Assembly: GCF_000332075.2 (NCBI RefSeq)
Contig: NZ_ALVU02000001.1
Span: 3,360,324-3,424,323 of the forward strand
Reading direction: 5' to 3'
Origin: Synechocystis sp. PCC 7509
GTDB lineage: Bacteria > Cyanobacteriota > Cyanobacteriia > Cyanobacteriales > Chroococcidiopsidaceae
Length of the DNA stretch: 64,000 nt
Shown one piece after another: positions 53,752-62,047 of this stretch. The position numbers were made by a program, and so were the translations under genes. The stretch's first letter is position 1. Each line of letters begins with the position of its first letter. A model generated the notes under the pieces. It saw only the letters and a list, made by a program, of their open reading frames with translations, searched no databases and was not told the DNA's origin.

Positions 53752-54378
53752 TTATCCAGCAATATTCACTAAAGTTTGTTGGGATTGCTTTTCAATTTCT
53801 CCTACAAATGATTGGAGAAACATATCAACAACTCCCGGATGTTTGGCAGTGATTAAATCACCGTCAATTACTAATTCTGCCGTGCCATCATTCTCATAAA
53901 CAACCTCACTCCCGGCGTTTTCGACATCACAAATAATATTGTGAGCGCAAGTAACTTTACGACCTTTTATTAAGTCAGAGTCTGCACAAAATAGCCATAA
54001 CCCATGACAAATAGTCCCTACTTTTAAGCCTTTTGTCTGCATAGCTTTGCGGAGAAAAACAACGGCTGGAGCTTGGTTTTTTTGACCTTTTTTAACCGTT
54101 ACTTGATATCTCAAACGATCCATTGCATAAGCGCCAATTGCAATGATGCCTTTGTAATCTTCTGGATTAACTTCGTTAACTTCAGTAGTTACAGTTACAT
54201 GATCTTCAACTTCGCCATTATCTGGATTAGCACCAAAAGTTAATTGAGGATTTCCCCACAAATGCGAAATATATTCAACTTCATAGCCTTGGGATGGAAA
54301 GTATTTATTAAATTCGCGGTATTCAGTTTGATCGAAATGTTCTTCAATCAAAACACCAATTTTACCTTTAATGGACAT
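53752..54378 (-). CDS. DJ-1/PfpI-family protein
   Basis: A 208-residue protein of the DJ-1/PfpI superfamily (GKIGVLIEEHFDQTEYREFN, RKAMQTKGLKVGTICHGLWL). The nucleophile Cys in TICHGLW lies in the conserved elbow, and an acidic residue near EEHFDQ matches the Glu of the family. Members are protein/nucleotide deglycases, proteases or stress chaperones; which applies here cannot be read. It is the second gene of the operon, 26 bp after the first. Confidence 0.87.
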   Translation of the reverse strand: MSIKGKIGVLIEEHFDQTEYREFNKYFPSQGYEVEYISHLWGNPQLTFGANPDNGEVEDHVTVTTEVNEVNPEDYKGIIAIGAYAMDRLRYQVTVKKGQKNQAPAVVFLRKAMQTKGLKVGTICHGLWLFCADSDLIKGRKVTCAHNIICDVENAGSEVVYENDGTAELVIDGDLITAKHPGVVDMFLQSFVGEIEKQSQQTLVNIAG

Positions 54379-54404
54379 TTTTAAACCCCAAAAAATTATT
54401 GAAC

Positions 54405-54968
54405 TTAAGTTGTAATTAATTGCAAAAGTGGTTCTGGAGCAAATACATCGCGGTAAAAAGTTAACTGCTCAGTTTTTAAGTAACAAGCACCTCTATGTCC
54501 CCTCCGTATCCAGGTAACATTACCTTTAGCAAGAGTTTCGTTTGTTTCGTCGTCTACACACTTCCATTCAAAGTAAGTAACTTCACCGTGAAACATGACA
54601 ATTGGCCAACACATAGTTACGCCGGGTTGAGCAATTAACGCCCACCAATGTTTTTCACGGATTTTTTGTTTTTCTAAACCGTAATAAGGGCCGTCTTGAC
54701 AGAGATAAACTAATTCATCACGATATTCCGCAGTAAGAATATCGCCGCGTCCTTGCCTTAAAGCTTCGCAATGAGTTGGCCACCAGTCTTTATTTTCTTG
54801 CTCTATTTGTTTAAGAGTGTATTCGCCAATTTCTGGCAAAGTATCCTCTTTCATCGCCATAAATTTTTCCGCATCTTGAATAAAGACCGTTTTTACTCGA
54901 TCTTCAATTAATCCAGGTTTTGAATAGTCGGCGGCTAAAGCTTTGTAGTAATTGGTTTTTGCCCCCAT
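54405..54968 (-). CDS. Hypothetical protein, SnoaL/NTF2-like, first gene of the operon
   Basis: A 187-residue protein starting at the ATG at 54966-54968 (MGAKTNYYKALAADYSKPGL). AAGGAG eight bases upstream is a strong ribosome binding site and decides this start; the frame reaches to 55025 without it. The sequence (YLCQDGPYYGLEKQKIREKH, PIVMFHGEVTYFEWKCVDDE) suggests a single cone-shaped alpha+beta domain of NTF2/SnoaL type. It heads a seven-gene operon ending at 48506. The leader carries a hairpin that buries the ribosome binding site. Confidence 0.65.
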   Translation of the reverse strand: MGAKTNYYKALAADYSKPGLIEDRVKTVFIQDAEKFMAMKEDTLPEIGEYTLKQIEQENKDWWPTHCEALRQGRGDILTAEYRDELVYLCQDGPYYGLEKQKIREKHWWALIAQPGVTMCWPIVMFHGEVTYFEWKCVDDETNETLAKGNVTWIRRGHRGACYLKTEQLTFYRDVFAPEPLLQLITT

Positions 54969-54975
54969 TAGGTCG

Positions 54976-55060
54976 CTCCTTGATAGTTGTATTAGACATT
55001 TTGCTAATAAATTGCGCGATCGCATTTAGCAAACATATTAATTTGCCAACTATCAAGGAG
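54976..55060 (-). promoter_or_regulatory. SD-sequestering hairpin in the operon leader
   Basis: Read on the minus strand, CTCCTTGATAGTTG (55060-55047) pairs perfectly over 14 bp with CAACTATCAAGGAG (54989-54976), whose AAGGAG is the Shine-Dalgarno sequence of the gene starting at 54968. An inner stem TTTGCTAA/TTAGCAAA lies in the 57-nt loop, with GCGATCGC at its tip. If the transcript begins upstream of 55060, translation of the first gene should be blocked until the stem opens. A short upstream ORF (ATG at 54997-54999) runs through the right arm and could open it. Confidence 0.65.
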
Positions 55061-55438
55061 AAACCCGTAAAACTACGGCAAGTTTTATTTTGCTTCTAGC
55101 TAATATCAGTGAATATACTGTAGTCGATCTATTTAAAACCTTAAGTGCTATTTGTTAATTAACGCAAATTAAATATTGCATAGAAAAATGTTTTTTAAGG
55201 CTTAGATAAATTATTAATTATAGTTATAAACTAATAATTGTATTCAATATTTTTACTCCCCCCGAAAGAAATAAAATTTGTAATTAAACATCAATTCAAA
55301 ATATTTAATTTATTGCTGCAACAATCATTTCAAAATTACCCATTTTCAAGAAATCGTACAAATTTTAATGATTGCAATTCTACTAATTATTAAAATCTAT
55401 AGATTTAAGGGAGTACAGCAAGTATAGGTTGTTTGTAG
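55061..55438. other. AT-rich spacer with the operon promoter region
   Basis: No gene is seen in this AT-rich 378-bp stretch. It separates the minus-strand gene ending at 55439 from the operon leader, so it should contain the operon promoter. No confident -35/-10 pair or known regulator site was identified. Confidence 0.45.
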
Positions 55439-56200
55439 CTAAGAAAATAAGTTGAATCGCTGCAACTGCGTTTCAATGACCTGGGGCAATACTTTATCTA
55501 GTTCAGCGCTATCCTCAAAGGGCAAAGATTGGTAACTCGGTAGTTCAAAAGGATATTGCCCTAATAGTTGTCGCGACATTTGAGCAATTAAGATTTGTTC
55601 TGAACGTTTGCTAGTCACCGCATACCCAATTTCGACACACACGCTCGGACTTAAAATTAGCTGCGTAGTGCCATCAATTTGAGCTAGGGGCGTACCGTCA
55701 GCGATAAATAACAGGCTTTTACGGATTTTGCGAGTAGCAGTGCTGCTAAGTCGCAGGGGGCTATTACCAGAACGTGAGGATTCCACTAGAGTTATGGGGA
55801 AACGCGATCGCTTGTTTAAGTTTTCTAGTACCTTAACTAGGGATGCTCTGAGTATTTGACTTGACTGTGGGTACTCGTTTTGATTGCATAAAAAAATTGT
55901 TGGCTCTATCTGAGCGATGGTTGTCTGCTTGATAAAATAAATTTCATGGCTGCTCAAATCGATATTGGCGATCGTGTAGCCGCCACTACCTTCAATATAA
56001 AATTCGACTACTTCTCCATCTAGGTAGCGTTGAAACCATCCTGACTGCTTAATTTCGGCGCTGTCTTCTAAAAAATCTGCTCTTAGCGCCGACTTGAGGA
56101 GGCTATTTTTACTGAGCCTCAAATCGTGGGGGCGTTTTTCTAATTCTTGAAGCGGCTCATACTTGTTTAAATACCAAGCTTTTAGGGCAATAATCGCCAT
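55439..56200 (-). CDS. Hypothetical cyanobacterial protein, 253 aa
   Basis: A soluble protein (MAIIALKAWYLNKYEPLQEL) with an N-terminal helical part, a short beta stretch (EFYIEGSGGYTIANIDLSSH) and a C-terminal region PSVCVEIGYAVTSKRSEQIL that faintly resembles the end of TIR-like or nucleoside-deoxyribosyltransferase-like folds (N-x-EIGYA pattern). The basic middle (LSSTATRKIRKSLLFIADGT) has no clear match. I do not assign a function. It is isolated from its neighbours by long spacers on both sides. Confidence 0.6.
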   Translation of the reverse strand: MAIIALKAWYLNKYEPLQELEKRPHDLRLSKNSLLKSALRADFLEDSAEIKQSGWFQRYLDGEVVEFYIEGSGGYTIANIDLSSHEIYFIKQTTIAQIEPTIFLCNQNEYPQSSQILRASLVKVLENLNKRSRFPITLVESSRSGNSPLRLSSTATRKIRKSLLFIADGTPLAQIDGTTQLILSPSVCVEIGYAVTSKRSEQILIAQMSRQLLGQYPFELPSYQSLPFEDSAELDKVLPQVIETQLQRFNLFS

Positions 56201-56271
56201 AACACAGATTTTATTTAAGGCTGCTTTTTAATTATATTTACTCAGCCTAGGGTTGTAGTAAAATTTTTCAT

Positions 56272-56447
56272 ACAACAACACCCAACTTGATACTAGCCGA
56301 GGAATTTCCTATCTTAGGCGATTTTACTTAGGGTTGCACTGAATAATTACTGTATTATTAAGCTCAGTAATATTGCTTTCAGTCGCAGCGCCCCCGATTA
56401 TAACCACTTCAGGAAATATCAGTTTTAAATAAGTTGGGTGTTGCTGT
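56272..56447. repeat. MITE-like element, 176 bp
   Basis: Terminal inverted repeats ACAACAACACCCAACTT (56272-56288) and its near-perfect complement AAGTTGGGTGTTGCTGT (56431-56447) match at 16 of 17 positions. The interior has no ORF and is AT-rich with a CAGTAATA/TATTACTG-like pair. This is the form of a non-autonomous element; a related full-length IS was not found in the window. Confidence 0.65.
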
Positions 56448-56592
56448 GTATTGACGAGACAGATAAGAATTTAACAGCGCTTTTTACCTCTTAATTTATA
56501 TGTGGACTTTAGCTGTTGGATCTGCCAGGGAAGCTTTGTAGCTTCAATTAATAGATTAAGCTTTTGACGCTGATAAAAGCTAGGAAATGATA

Positions 56593-57042
56593 TTAAAGTT
56601 TACTTTTAATTTCTTCCCGGACGCTCATCAATATTTTGCCTAAATGGTTATCGCCAGTTTTGGCTTCTCCACAACCCCAATAATAGTCATTCGGTGAATT
56701 TTCTACTATTATCAAGTTGGCAGTAGATAACAAAATGGCTTGAATATCTTGATGAGTCAAAAACTTTTGCAATACCGCAAGTCGCATCACTTGAGTTTTG
56801 ACTTGTTGCCAATTTGAGCGCAGTTGACGGCTACAGTCGCGCCCCAAGGCGGCGGCTTGTTCTGGGGTAGAGGCGGCTTTAATTATGGATGCGAGTTTTT
56901 CGTCTAGGGAGCCGATAAACTTTTGCGCCTGATAATAATGCTCGACGGTTTGCCAAGTCTCGCCCTGTAGCTCAATACTATGGGGGGAAAAGTTGGAAAA
57001 GCACCCGTAGGGTTCATTCACCTTATAAAAGTAAATGGTCAT
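56593..57042 (-). CDS. NADAR-domain N-glycosidase (DUF1768)
   Basis: A 149-residue protein starting at the ATG at 57040-57042 (MTIYFYKVNEPYGCFSNFSP); the extension to 57075 is not family-like. YGCFSNFSPHSIELQGETWQ, TVEHYYQAQKF and YYWGCGEAKTGDNHLGKILM are the hallmark blocks of the NADAR family, whose members hydrolyse ADP-ribosyl derivatives or damaged riboflavin intermediates. It is close to the usual length. It stands alone. Confidence 0.87.
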   Translation of the reverse strand: MTIYFYKVNEPYGCFSNFSPHSIELQGETWQTVEHYYQAQKFIGSLDEKLASIIKAASTPEQAAALGRDCSRQLRSNWQQVKTQVMRLAVLQKFLTHQDIQAILLSTANLIIVENSPNDYYWGCGEAKTGDNHLGKILMSVREEIKSKL

Positions 57043-57296
57043 TGCGATCGCACTTGTTAACTCCAACTTTCTCAAGTGTAAATAATAACAAAAAATGTTT
57101 GCTTTTAGCTAAATATTATTAAATTAATTTAATAATCGATTAATTAAAGTCTAAGTATGCTCTACTTTTAGCTTGGCTATATTTAATTTAGCCCGCAGTT
57201 ATTAGCTAAACATAGTTTTTAAAAATTATCCAATTTTGAGATCGGTAAAATACACGCTCCAAAAAGTAAAACTTATTTGTTATTTAGTTAAAATAA

Positions 57297-57316
57297 CCCT
57301 CTTTTTTAGGAGAGGG
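57297..57316 (-). terminator. Terminator of cysK
   Basis: CCCTCT (57297-57302) and AGAGGG (57311-57316) form a short stem; on the minus strand it is followed by TTATTTTAACT. It lies 32 bp after the cysK stop. Confidence 0.5.
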
Positions 57317-57347
57317 AATAGGATAACTAGGCTGGCTTTTAAAGCCA

Positions 57348-58322
57348 TTAATCGGGCAAAAGTCCTTTTTGGGCTAACCAATCTCGGTTAAACAACCGCG
57401 ACTGGTAGCGAGTACCGCTATCGCACAAAATTGTCACGATTGTATGTCCATCTCCTAGCTGTTTTGCTAATTGGACGGCGGCGGCAACATTGATCCCTGT
57501 AGAGCCGCCCAGAAATAGCCCTTCTTCTTGTAGTAATCGGTAAACAACGCGGACGGCTTCAGCATCGTCTATTTGAATTGCATCATCTATGAGAGCATTG
57601 ATTAAATTAGCAGTGATGCGACTATTGCCAATACCTTCGGTAATAGAGCTACCTTCGGCGTGGGGTTCGCCCGTTTTGACATAGCTATACAGCCCGCTAC
57701 CCATAGGATCGGCTAAAACGGTTTTAATTGCTGGATTTTTTTCTTTAAGGTACATGGAAACGCCCGCCAGCGTCCCACCAGTTCCCGTCGCTGCTACCCA
57801 AATATCAACTTTTCCGTCGGTTTGTTCCCAAATTTCTTTACCTGTAGTTTCGTAATGCGATCGCCTATTTGCCAAATTATCAAACTGATTTGCCCAAATA
57901 GCATTTTCCATTTCGGAGGCAATTCTACCGGAAAGTCGGACGTAGTTGTTAGGGTCTTTGTAGGGTACGGCGGGAACGGTTCGTACTTCAGCACCTAGAG
58001 TTTTTAATGCCTCAATTTTTTCTTGGGACTGAGTATCGGGAATTACAATCAGGCATTTATAGCCCTTGGCGTTGCAAATATGGGCAAGTCCAATACCTGT
58101 ATTTCCGGCGGTTCCCTCCACTACCGTACCACCGGGTTTGAGTAAGCCTTTTTCTTCCGCCTCTTGAATCATATACAATGCCGCCCGGTCTTTAACAGAA
58201 CCGCCGGGATTCAAAAATTCGGCTTTACCAAGAATTTCGCAGCCAGTTTCAGCGCTGAAGCGATTTAAGCGAATTAATGGCGTATTGCCTACAGTATCTA
58301 TGAATCCATTTTTGATATCCAT
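57348..58322 (-). CDS. cysK: Cysteine synthase A
   Basis: A 324-residue PLP enzyme (O-acetylserine sulfhydrylase). The PLP Lys is in [15 protein letters not shown], the phosphate-binding loop is [20 protein letters not shown], and [12 protein letters not shown] is the second loop. [20 protein letters not shown] completes the fold. The length is usual (about 320). It makes cysteine from O-acetylserine and sulfide. The upstream gene is cobK, 380 bp away. Confidence 0.93.
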   Translation of the reverse strand: MDIKNGFIDTVGNTPLIRLNRFSAETGCEILGKAEFLNPGGSVKDRAALYMIQEAEEKGLLKPGGTVVEGTAGNTGIGLAHICNAKGYKCLIVIPDTQSQEKIEALKTLGAEVRTVPAVPYKDPNNYVRLSGRIASEMENAIWANQFDNLANRRSHYETTGKEIWEQTDGKVDIWVAATGTGGTLAGVSMYLKEKNPAIKTVLADPMGSGLYSYVKTGEPHAEGSSITEGIGNSRITANLINALIDDAIQIDDAEAVRVVYRLLQEEGLFLGGSTGINVAAAVQLAKQLGDGHTIVTILCDSGTRYQSRLFNRDWLAQKGLLPD

Positions 58323-58702
58323 GCCCAGATTACCTAATATACCCTCTATAAAGATTTTGGCTTAGATTTGCGATCGCACTTCTATCTTTAGGAATTAGTT
58401 TGGCGATTTCACTGGTTGCCGGGATATCTTGAAAACATAAATACTGCTAAAATCTGCTCGACTTTTAGCAAGCACATTTTTTACTTTGAGATGTTTTGCA
58501 TCTATTTTTGTTAAGAAAAATTAAAAAATTTTGTTGTTAAATTACTTGAAATTTGCTTGATTTTTTGATAAAATTTATTTTATAATGGAAAGTCAAACTT
58601 TAATAAAAAAAATTCTGATATTTCCATTATTTAATTATACTTTAAACATTGTCAATAAAAAGCTAAAAATTGTTAAAATAACCAAAATTTTTTAGATAAA
58701 AC
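58323..58702. other. AT-rich spacer upstream of cysK
   Basis: No gene is seen. A perfect 10-bp inverted repeat, ATAATGGAAA (58582-58591) and TTTCCATTAT (58621-58630), has a 29-nt loop and lies in very AT-rich DNA. It is a candidate regulator site for cysK or the end of cobK. A HIP1 octamer is close to the cysK start. Confidence 0.4.
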
Positions 58703-59479
58703 TTAACAATGAATTTGGATAAACTCTAACGCGGTTGCCAAGTCGCTAGTTTGCTGAGGATAAGAAATCACAGGTCTAGCAACTACAATTAATGGAATAT
58801 TTAATTGTTGGGCTACAAGGCGCTTGACAGCTTCACCACCCGCCGCTCCAGAAGCTTTAGAAACCACTAAAGAAATCTGCCATTGCTGCCACAGACTGCG
58901 CTCTAATTCCAGGGAAATAGGGGGACGCAAACAGATGAGGCGACTATTAGGGAAGCCAGAATTTAAAGCAGTTTCTAGTGCGATCGCACTAGGTAAAATT
59001 CGCGCAAATAAAGTAGATTTTTCTTGCCAAGATTGAAATAGCGGTAATGTGCGATAGCCGACAGTTAATAGCACGCGATGAGAGTGCAAATAATCACCCG
59101 ATAGTAGCGTATTAAAACTATCTACATTTATTACTGAAGCGTCATCTATAGCAGGTCTTTCGTAACGTAGATAGGGAATTTGTAGCTTTTGAGTAATAGA
59201 AATCGCCCTTTGGGAAATTTCTGTAGCATAAGGGTGAGACGCATCTAAAACCGCCGTGATTTTTTGTTGGCAAAGAAACGCCTCTAACTGTTGAGAATCT
59301 AAACGTCCTACCCAGACTTGGAGATTAGGACTAGGGGGATAAAGATTTTGCGCCCAAACCGTAGTTACAGAAACTACACAAGAAATATGACTGTGATAAG
59401 AAAGTTCTGCGGCAATGGCGGCACTTTCAGTCGTACCGCCAATTAGCCATAGACGGCGGGTATAATCTATTAATGGCAA
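58703..59479 (-). CDS. cobK: Cobalt-precorrin-6A reductase CobK/CbiJ
   Basis: A 258-residue NAD(P)H-dependent enzyme of the cobalamin pathway. LWLIGGTTESAAIAAELSYH is the nucleotide-binding N terminus and AVLDASHPYATEISQRAISI is the diagnostic motif. VVSKASGAAGGEAVKRLVAQ and VVARP follow in the second half. Cyanobacteria make pseudocobalamin, so the gene fits, but no other cob genes are next to it. Confidence 0.9.
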   Translation of the reverse strand: MPLIDYTRRLWLIGGTTESAAIAAELSYHSHISCVVSVTTVWAQNLYPPSPNLQVWVGRLDSQQLEAFLCQQKITAVLDASHPYATEISQRAISITQKLQIPYLRYERPAIDDASVINVDSFNTLLSGDYLHSHRVLLTVGYRTLPLFQSWQEKSTLFARILPSAIALETALNSGFPNSRLICLRPPISLELERSLWQQWQISLVVSKASGAAGGEAVKRLVAQQLNIPLIVVARPVISYPQQTSDLATALEFIQIHC

Positions 59480-59485
59480 TACTTT

Positions 59486-59677
59486 TTAGCCTTTAAGCGC
59501 TTTTCTAAAATTCTGGCGATAAGATTTGCTGTACGCTAACAGAAAAGGCCAAAGTATTGCTAAACGCAACTTATTGGTGAAAGCACCGTTGAAACTTGTG
59601 CGCCTAAAACCGTTCCAAAACTTCCACACGCCACCACCATAAACCAATATCAAACCAAAAGTAATAAGACCACCCAT
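59486..59677 (-). CDS. Small membrane protein, 63 aa
   Basis: The start is the ATG at 59675-59677 (MGGLITFGLILVYGGGVWKF), with AAGAGG nine bases upstream. One hydrophobic segment at the N terminus and a second at LRLAILWPFLLAYS frame a basic region (RRTSFNGAFTNKLR). I recognise it as a small cyanobacterial-type protein without a function. It may be co-transcribed with cobK, whose start is 6 bp downstream. Confidence 0.6.
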   Translation of the reverse strand: MGGLITFGLILVYGGGVWKFWNGFRRTSFNGAFTNKLRLAILWPFLLAYSKSYRQNFRKALKG

Positions 59678-59992
59678 TTTATTCAACCTCTTGAGCGAAT
59701 GACAAAATAGAAATTGAATCTGCCAATTAGATAATTATACATTTCGGAGATTGTGTTACTCCCTAAATAGGTTATCAGCGATCGCTTGAGTATACTAGGC
59801 ACAAGTAATTGCTGGTACTACCAGTGTAGATGAGCGCTTCCAAAAACTTGATTTTAGTTTGCTCCCCTGGATGTGTCTTGTGGGAGTATCTTAAAAGCCA
59901 AGAAAAATCAGAAAATAGATTAATTATTAGTAAAGTGCGATTTCGTCAGCTTTAAGTCTAAAGACGAATTGCCCACACCTCAAGGAGAAGTT
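59678..59992. other. Spacer upstream of the manC-type gene
   Basis: No gene is seen in this 315-bp spacer between divergent genes. The sugar-nucleotide gene has a clear CAAGGAG ribosome binding site before the ATG at 59993. Confidence 0.5.
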
Positions 59993-62047
59993 ATGCGTGC
60001 AGTATTGATGGCTGGAGGATCGGGGACGCGGCTAAGACCGTTGACTTGTGACTTTCCTAAACCGATGGTGCCGATTTTGAATCGCCCAATTGCCGAACAT
60101 ATTATTAATCTCCTCAAACGACATCAAATTAACGAAGTAATTGCGACGCTGTATTATTTACCTGATGTATTTCGAGATTACTTTGGCGATGGTAGCGATT
60201 TTGGCGTACAGATGACTTACGCCGTTGAAGAAGATCAACCATTGGGGACGGCGGGTTGCGTAAAAAACATTGCTGATTTTTTAGATCGAACTTTTTTAGT
60301 AATTAGCGGTGATAGCATTACAGATTTTGACCTTACCGCCGCGATTGAATTTCACAAACGCAAAAAATCAAAAGCAACCTTAATATTAACTCGCGTCCCC
60401 AATCCAATTGAGTTTGGGGTAGTAATTACCGATGAAGACTACCGGATTCGCCGTTTTTTAGAAAAACCTTCTACAAGCGAAATTTTTTCGGACACTGTTA
60501 ATACTGGCACTTACATATTAGAACCGTCAGTCTTGGATTATTTACCGACAAATCAAGAGTGTGACTTTTCTAAAGATTTATTTCCCCGGCTATTAGAAAG
60601 CGATGAGCCAATGTACGGATATATTGCTCAAGGCTACTGGTGCGATGTCGGACACCTAGAAGCTTACAGAGAGAGTCAGTATGACGGCTTGCAGCGAAAA
60701 GTAAAACTTGATTATGCTTACGAGGAGCAATCCCCGAATCTCTGGGTTGGGCAAAATACTTTTATCGATCCTAGTGCAAAAATTTCCACTCCCTGTTTGA
60801 TTGGTGATAACTGCCGAATTGGAGCTAGAGTCCAAATTGAAGCTGGAACAGTAATTGGCGATAATGTCACAATTAGCGCTGATGCTAATCTTAAGCGTCC
60901 GATTATTTGGAATGGGGCAACCATTGGAGAAGAAGTTAACTTACGAGCTTGTGTCATCGCTCGTGGTACGCGCGTAGACCGCCGCGCTCAGGTGTTGGAG
61001 GGTGCTGTAGTTGGTTCGTTGTCTACGGTGGGAGAAGAAGCTTTAATTAGCCCTGGAGTGCGTGTTTGGCCCAGCAAACAAATAGAATCGGGGGCAACTT
61101 TAAATATTAATTTAATTTGGGGTCACACCGCCCAGCGTAATTTATTCGGTCAGCGTGGGGTACAGGGACTGGCAAATATTGATATTACGCCAGAATTTGC
61201 GGTCAAGTTAGGTGCAGCTTACGGTTCGACCTTAAAGCCTGGTAGCCAAGTTACCGTATCGCGCGACCAGCGTAGTATGTCTCGGATGGTAACGCGAAGT
61301 CTGATTGCGGGTTTAATGTCTGTGGGCGTGAATATCCAAAACTTAGATGCGACGGCTTTACCAATGGCGCGAACGGTAGTCTCTAAGCTTTCGGTAGCTG
61401 GAGGTATTCACGTGCGCTTGCATCCCGATCGCCCAGATTCGATCTTAATTGAATTTATCGATCGCAAGGGCATTAATATTTCTAAATCCAAAGAAAAGAA
61501 AATTGAAGGCTCTTACTTCAAAGAAGACTTGCGGCGGGTACAAATTCATGAAATTGGTAATGTAACTTATCCAATTCAGATGATTGACACTTACTGCACG
61601 GCTTTCGAGAAAAATTTGAATGTGGAAGCAATTCGTCACAGTAACTCAAAGGTAATTATTGACTATACTTACTCTGTTTCTGGGGCAATATTACCGCAAC
61701 TACTAGCTAAATTTGGCTGCGATGCGGTAGTGCTAAATGCCAGTCTCAAACCTTCGGCGGTTTCTCCAGTAGAAAAGGAGCAATTACTGACTCAATTAGG
61801 TCAGGTGGTAGAAGTCTTAAAAGCTAGTTTTGGGGTGCAAGTGTCGGCAAATGGCGAACAATTAATTTTGGTGGACGAGTCGGGGATGCCAATCAGGGGT
61901 GAATTGCTCACAGCGCTAATGGTAAATACAATTTTGACGGCTCATCCTAGAGGCACTGTAGTAGTACCGATTCATGCTTCTAGCGCCGTAGAGCAAATTG
62001 CTCGTCGTCATGATGGTAAAGTTACGGTTCTTCCGAGCTTTTGGTGA
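59993..62047 (+). CDS. Mannose-1-phosphate guanylyltransferase/phosphomannomutase-like protein, truncated by an insertion
   Basis: The start is the ATG at 59993 with CAAGGAG upstream ([20 protein letters not shown]), not 24 bases earlier. Residues 1-230 are the nucleotidyltransferase (GSGTRLRP and [10 protein letters not shown]), about 245-375 a left-handed beta-helix ([20 protein letters not shown]), and about 380 onward a phosphomannomutase-like domain ([19 protein letters not shown], the position of the phosphoserine loop). Such two-domain proteins make GDP-mannose-type precursors for glycans. At codon 678 (62026) the gene is cut by an ISL3 element; the frame then ends at 62047 after VLPSFW. 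The lost 3' part continues at 63832. Confidence 0.9.
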   Translation: MRAVLMAGGSGTRLRPLTCDFPKPMVPILNRPIAEHIINLLKRHQINEVIATLYYLPDVFRDYFGDGSDFGVQMTYAVEEDQPLGTAGCVKNIADFLDRTFLVISGDSITDFDLTAAIEFHKRKKSKATLILTRVPNPIEFGVVITDEDYRIRRFLEKPSTSEIFSDTVNTGTYILEPSVLDYLPTNQECDFSKDLFPRLLESDEPMYGYIAQGYWCDVGHLEAYRESQYDGLQRKVKLDYAYEEQSPNLWVGQNTFIDPSAKISTPCLIGDNCRIGARVQIEAGTVIGDNVTISADANLKRPIIWNGATIGEEVNLRACVIARGTRVDRRAQVLEGAVVGSLSTVGEEALISPGVRVWPSKQIESGATLNINLIWGHTAQRNLFGQRGVQGLANIDITPEFAVKLGAAYGSTLKPGSQVTVSRDQRSMSRMVTRSLIAGLMSVGVNIQNLDATALPMARTVVSKLSVAGGIHVRLHPDRPDSILIEFIDRKGINISKSKEKKIEGSYFKEDLRRVQIHEIGNVTYPIQMIDTYCTAFEKNLNVEAIRHSNSKVIIDYTYSVSGAILPQLLAKFGCDAVVLNASLKPSAVSPVEKEQLLTQLGQVVEVLKASFGVQVSANGEQLILVDESGMPIRGELLTALMVNTILTAHPRGTVVVPIHASSAVEQIARRHDGKVTVLPSFW

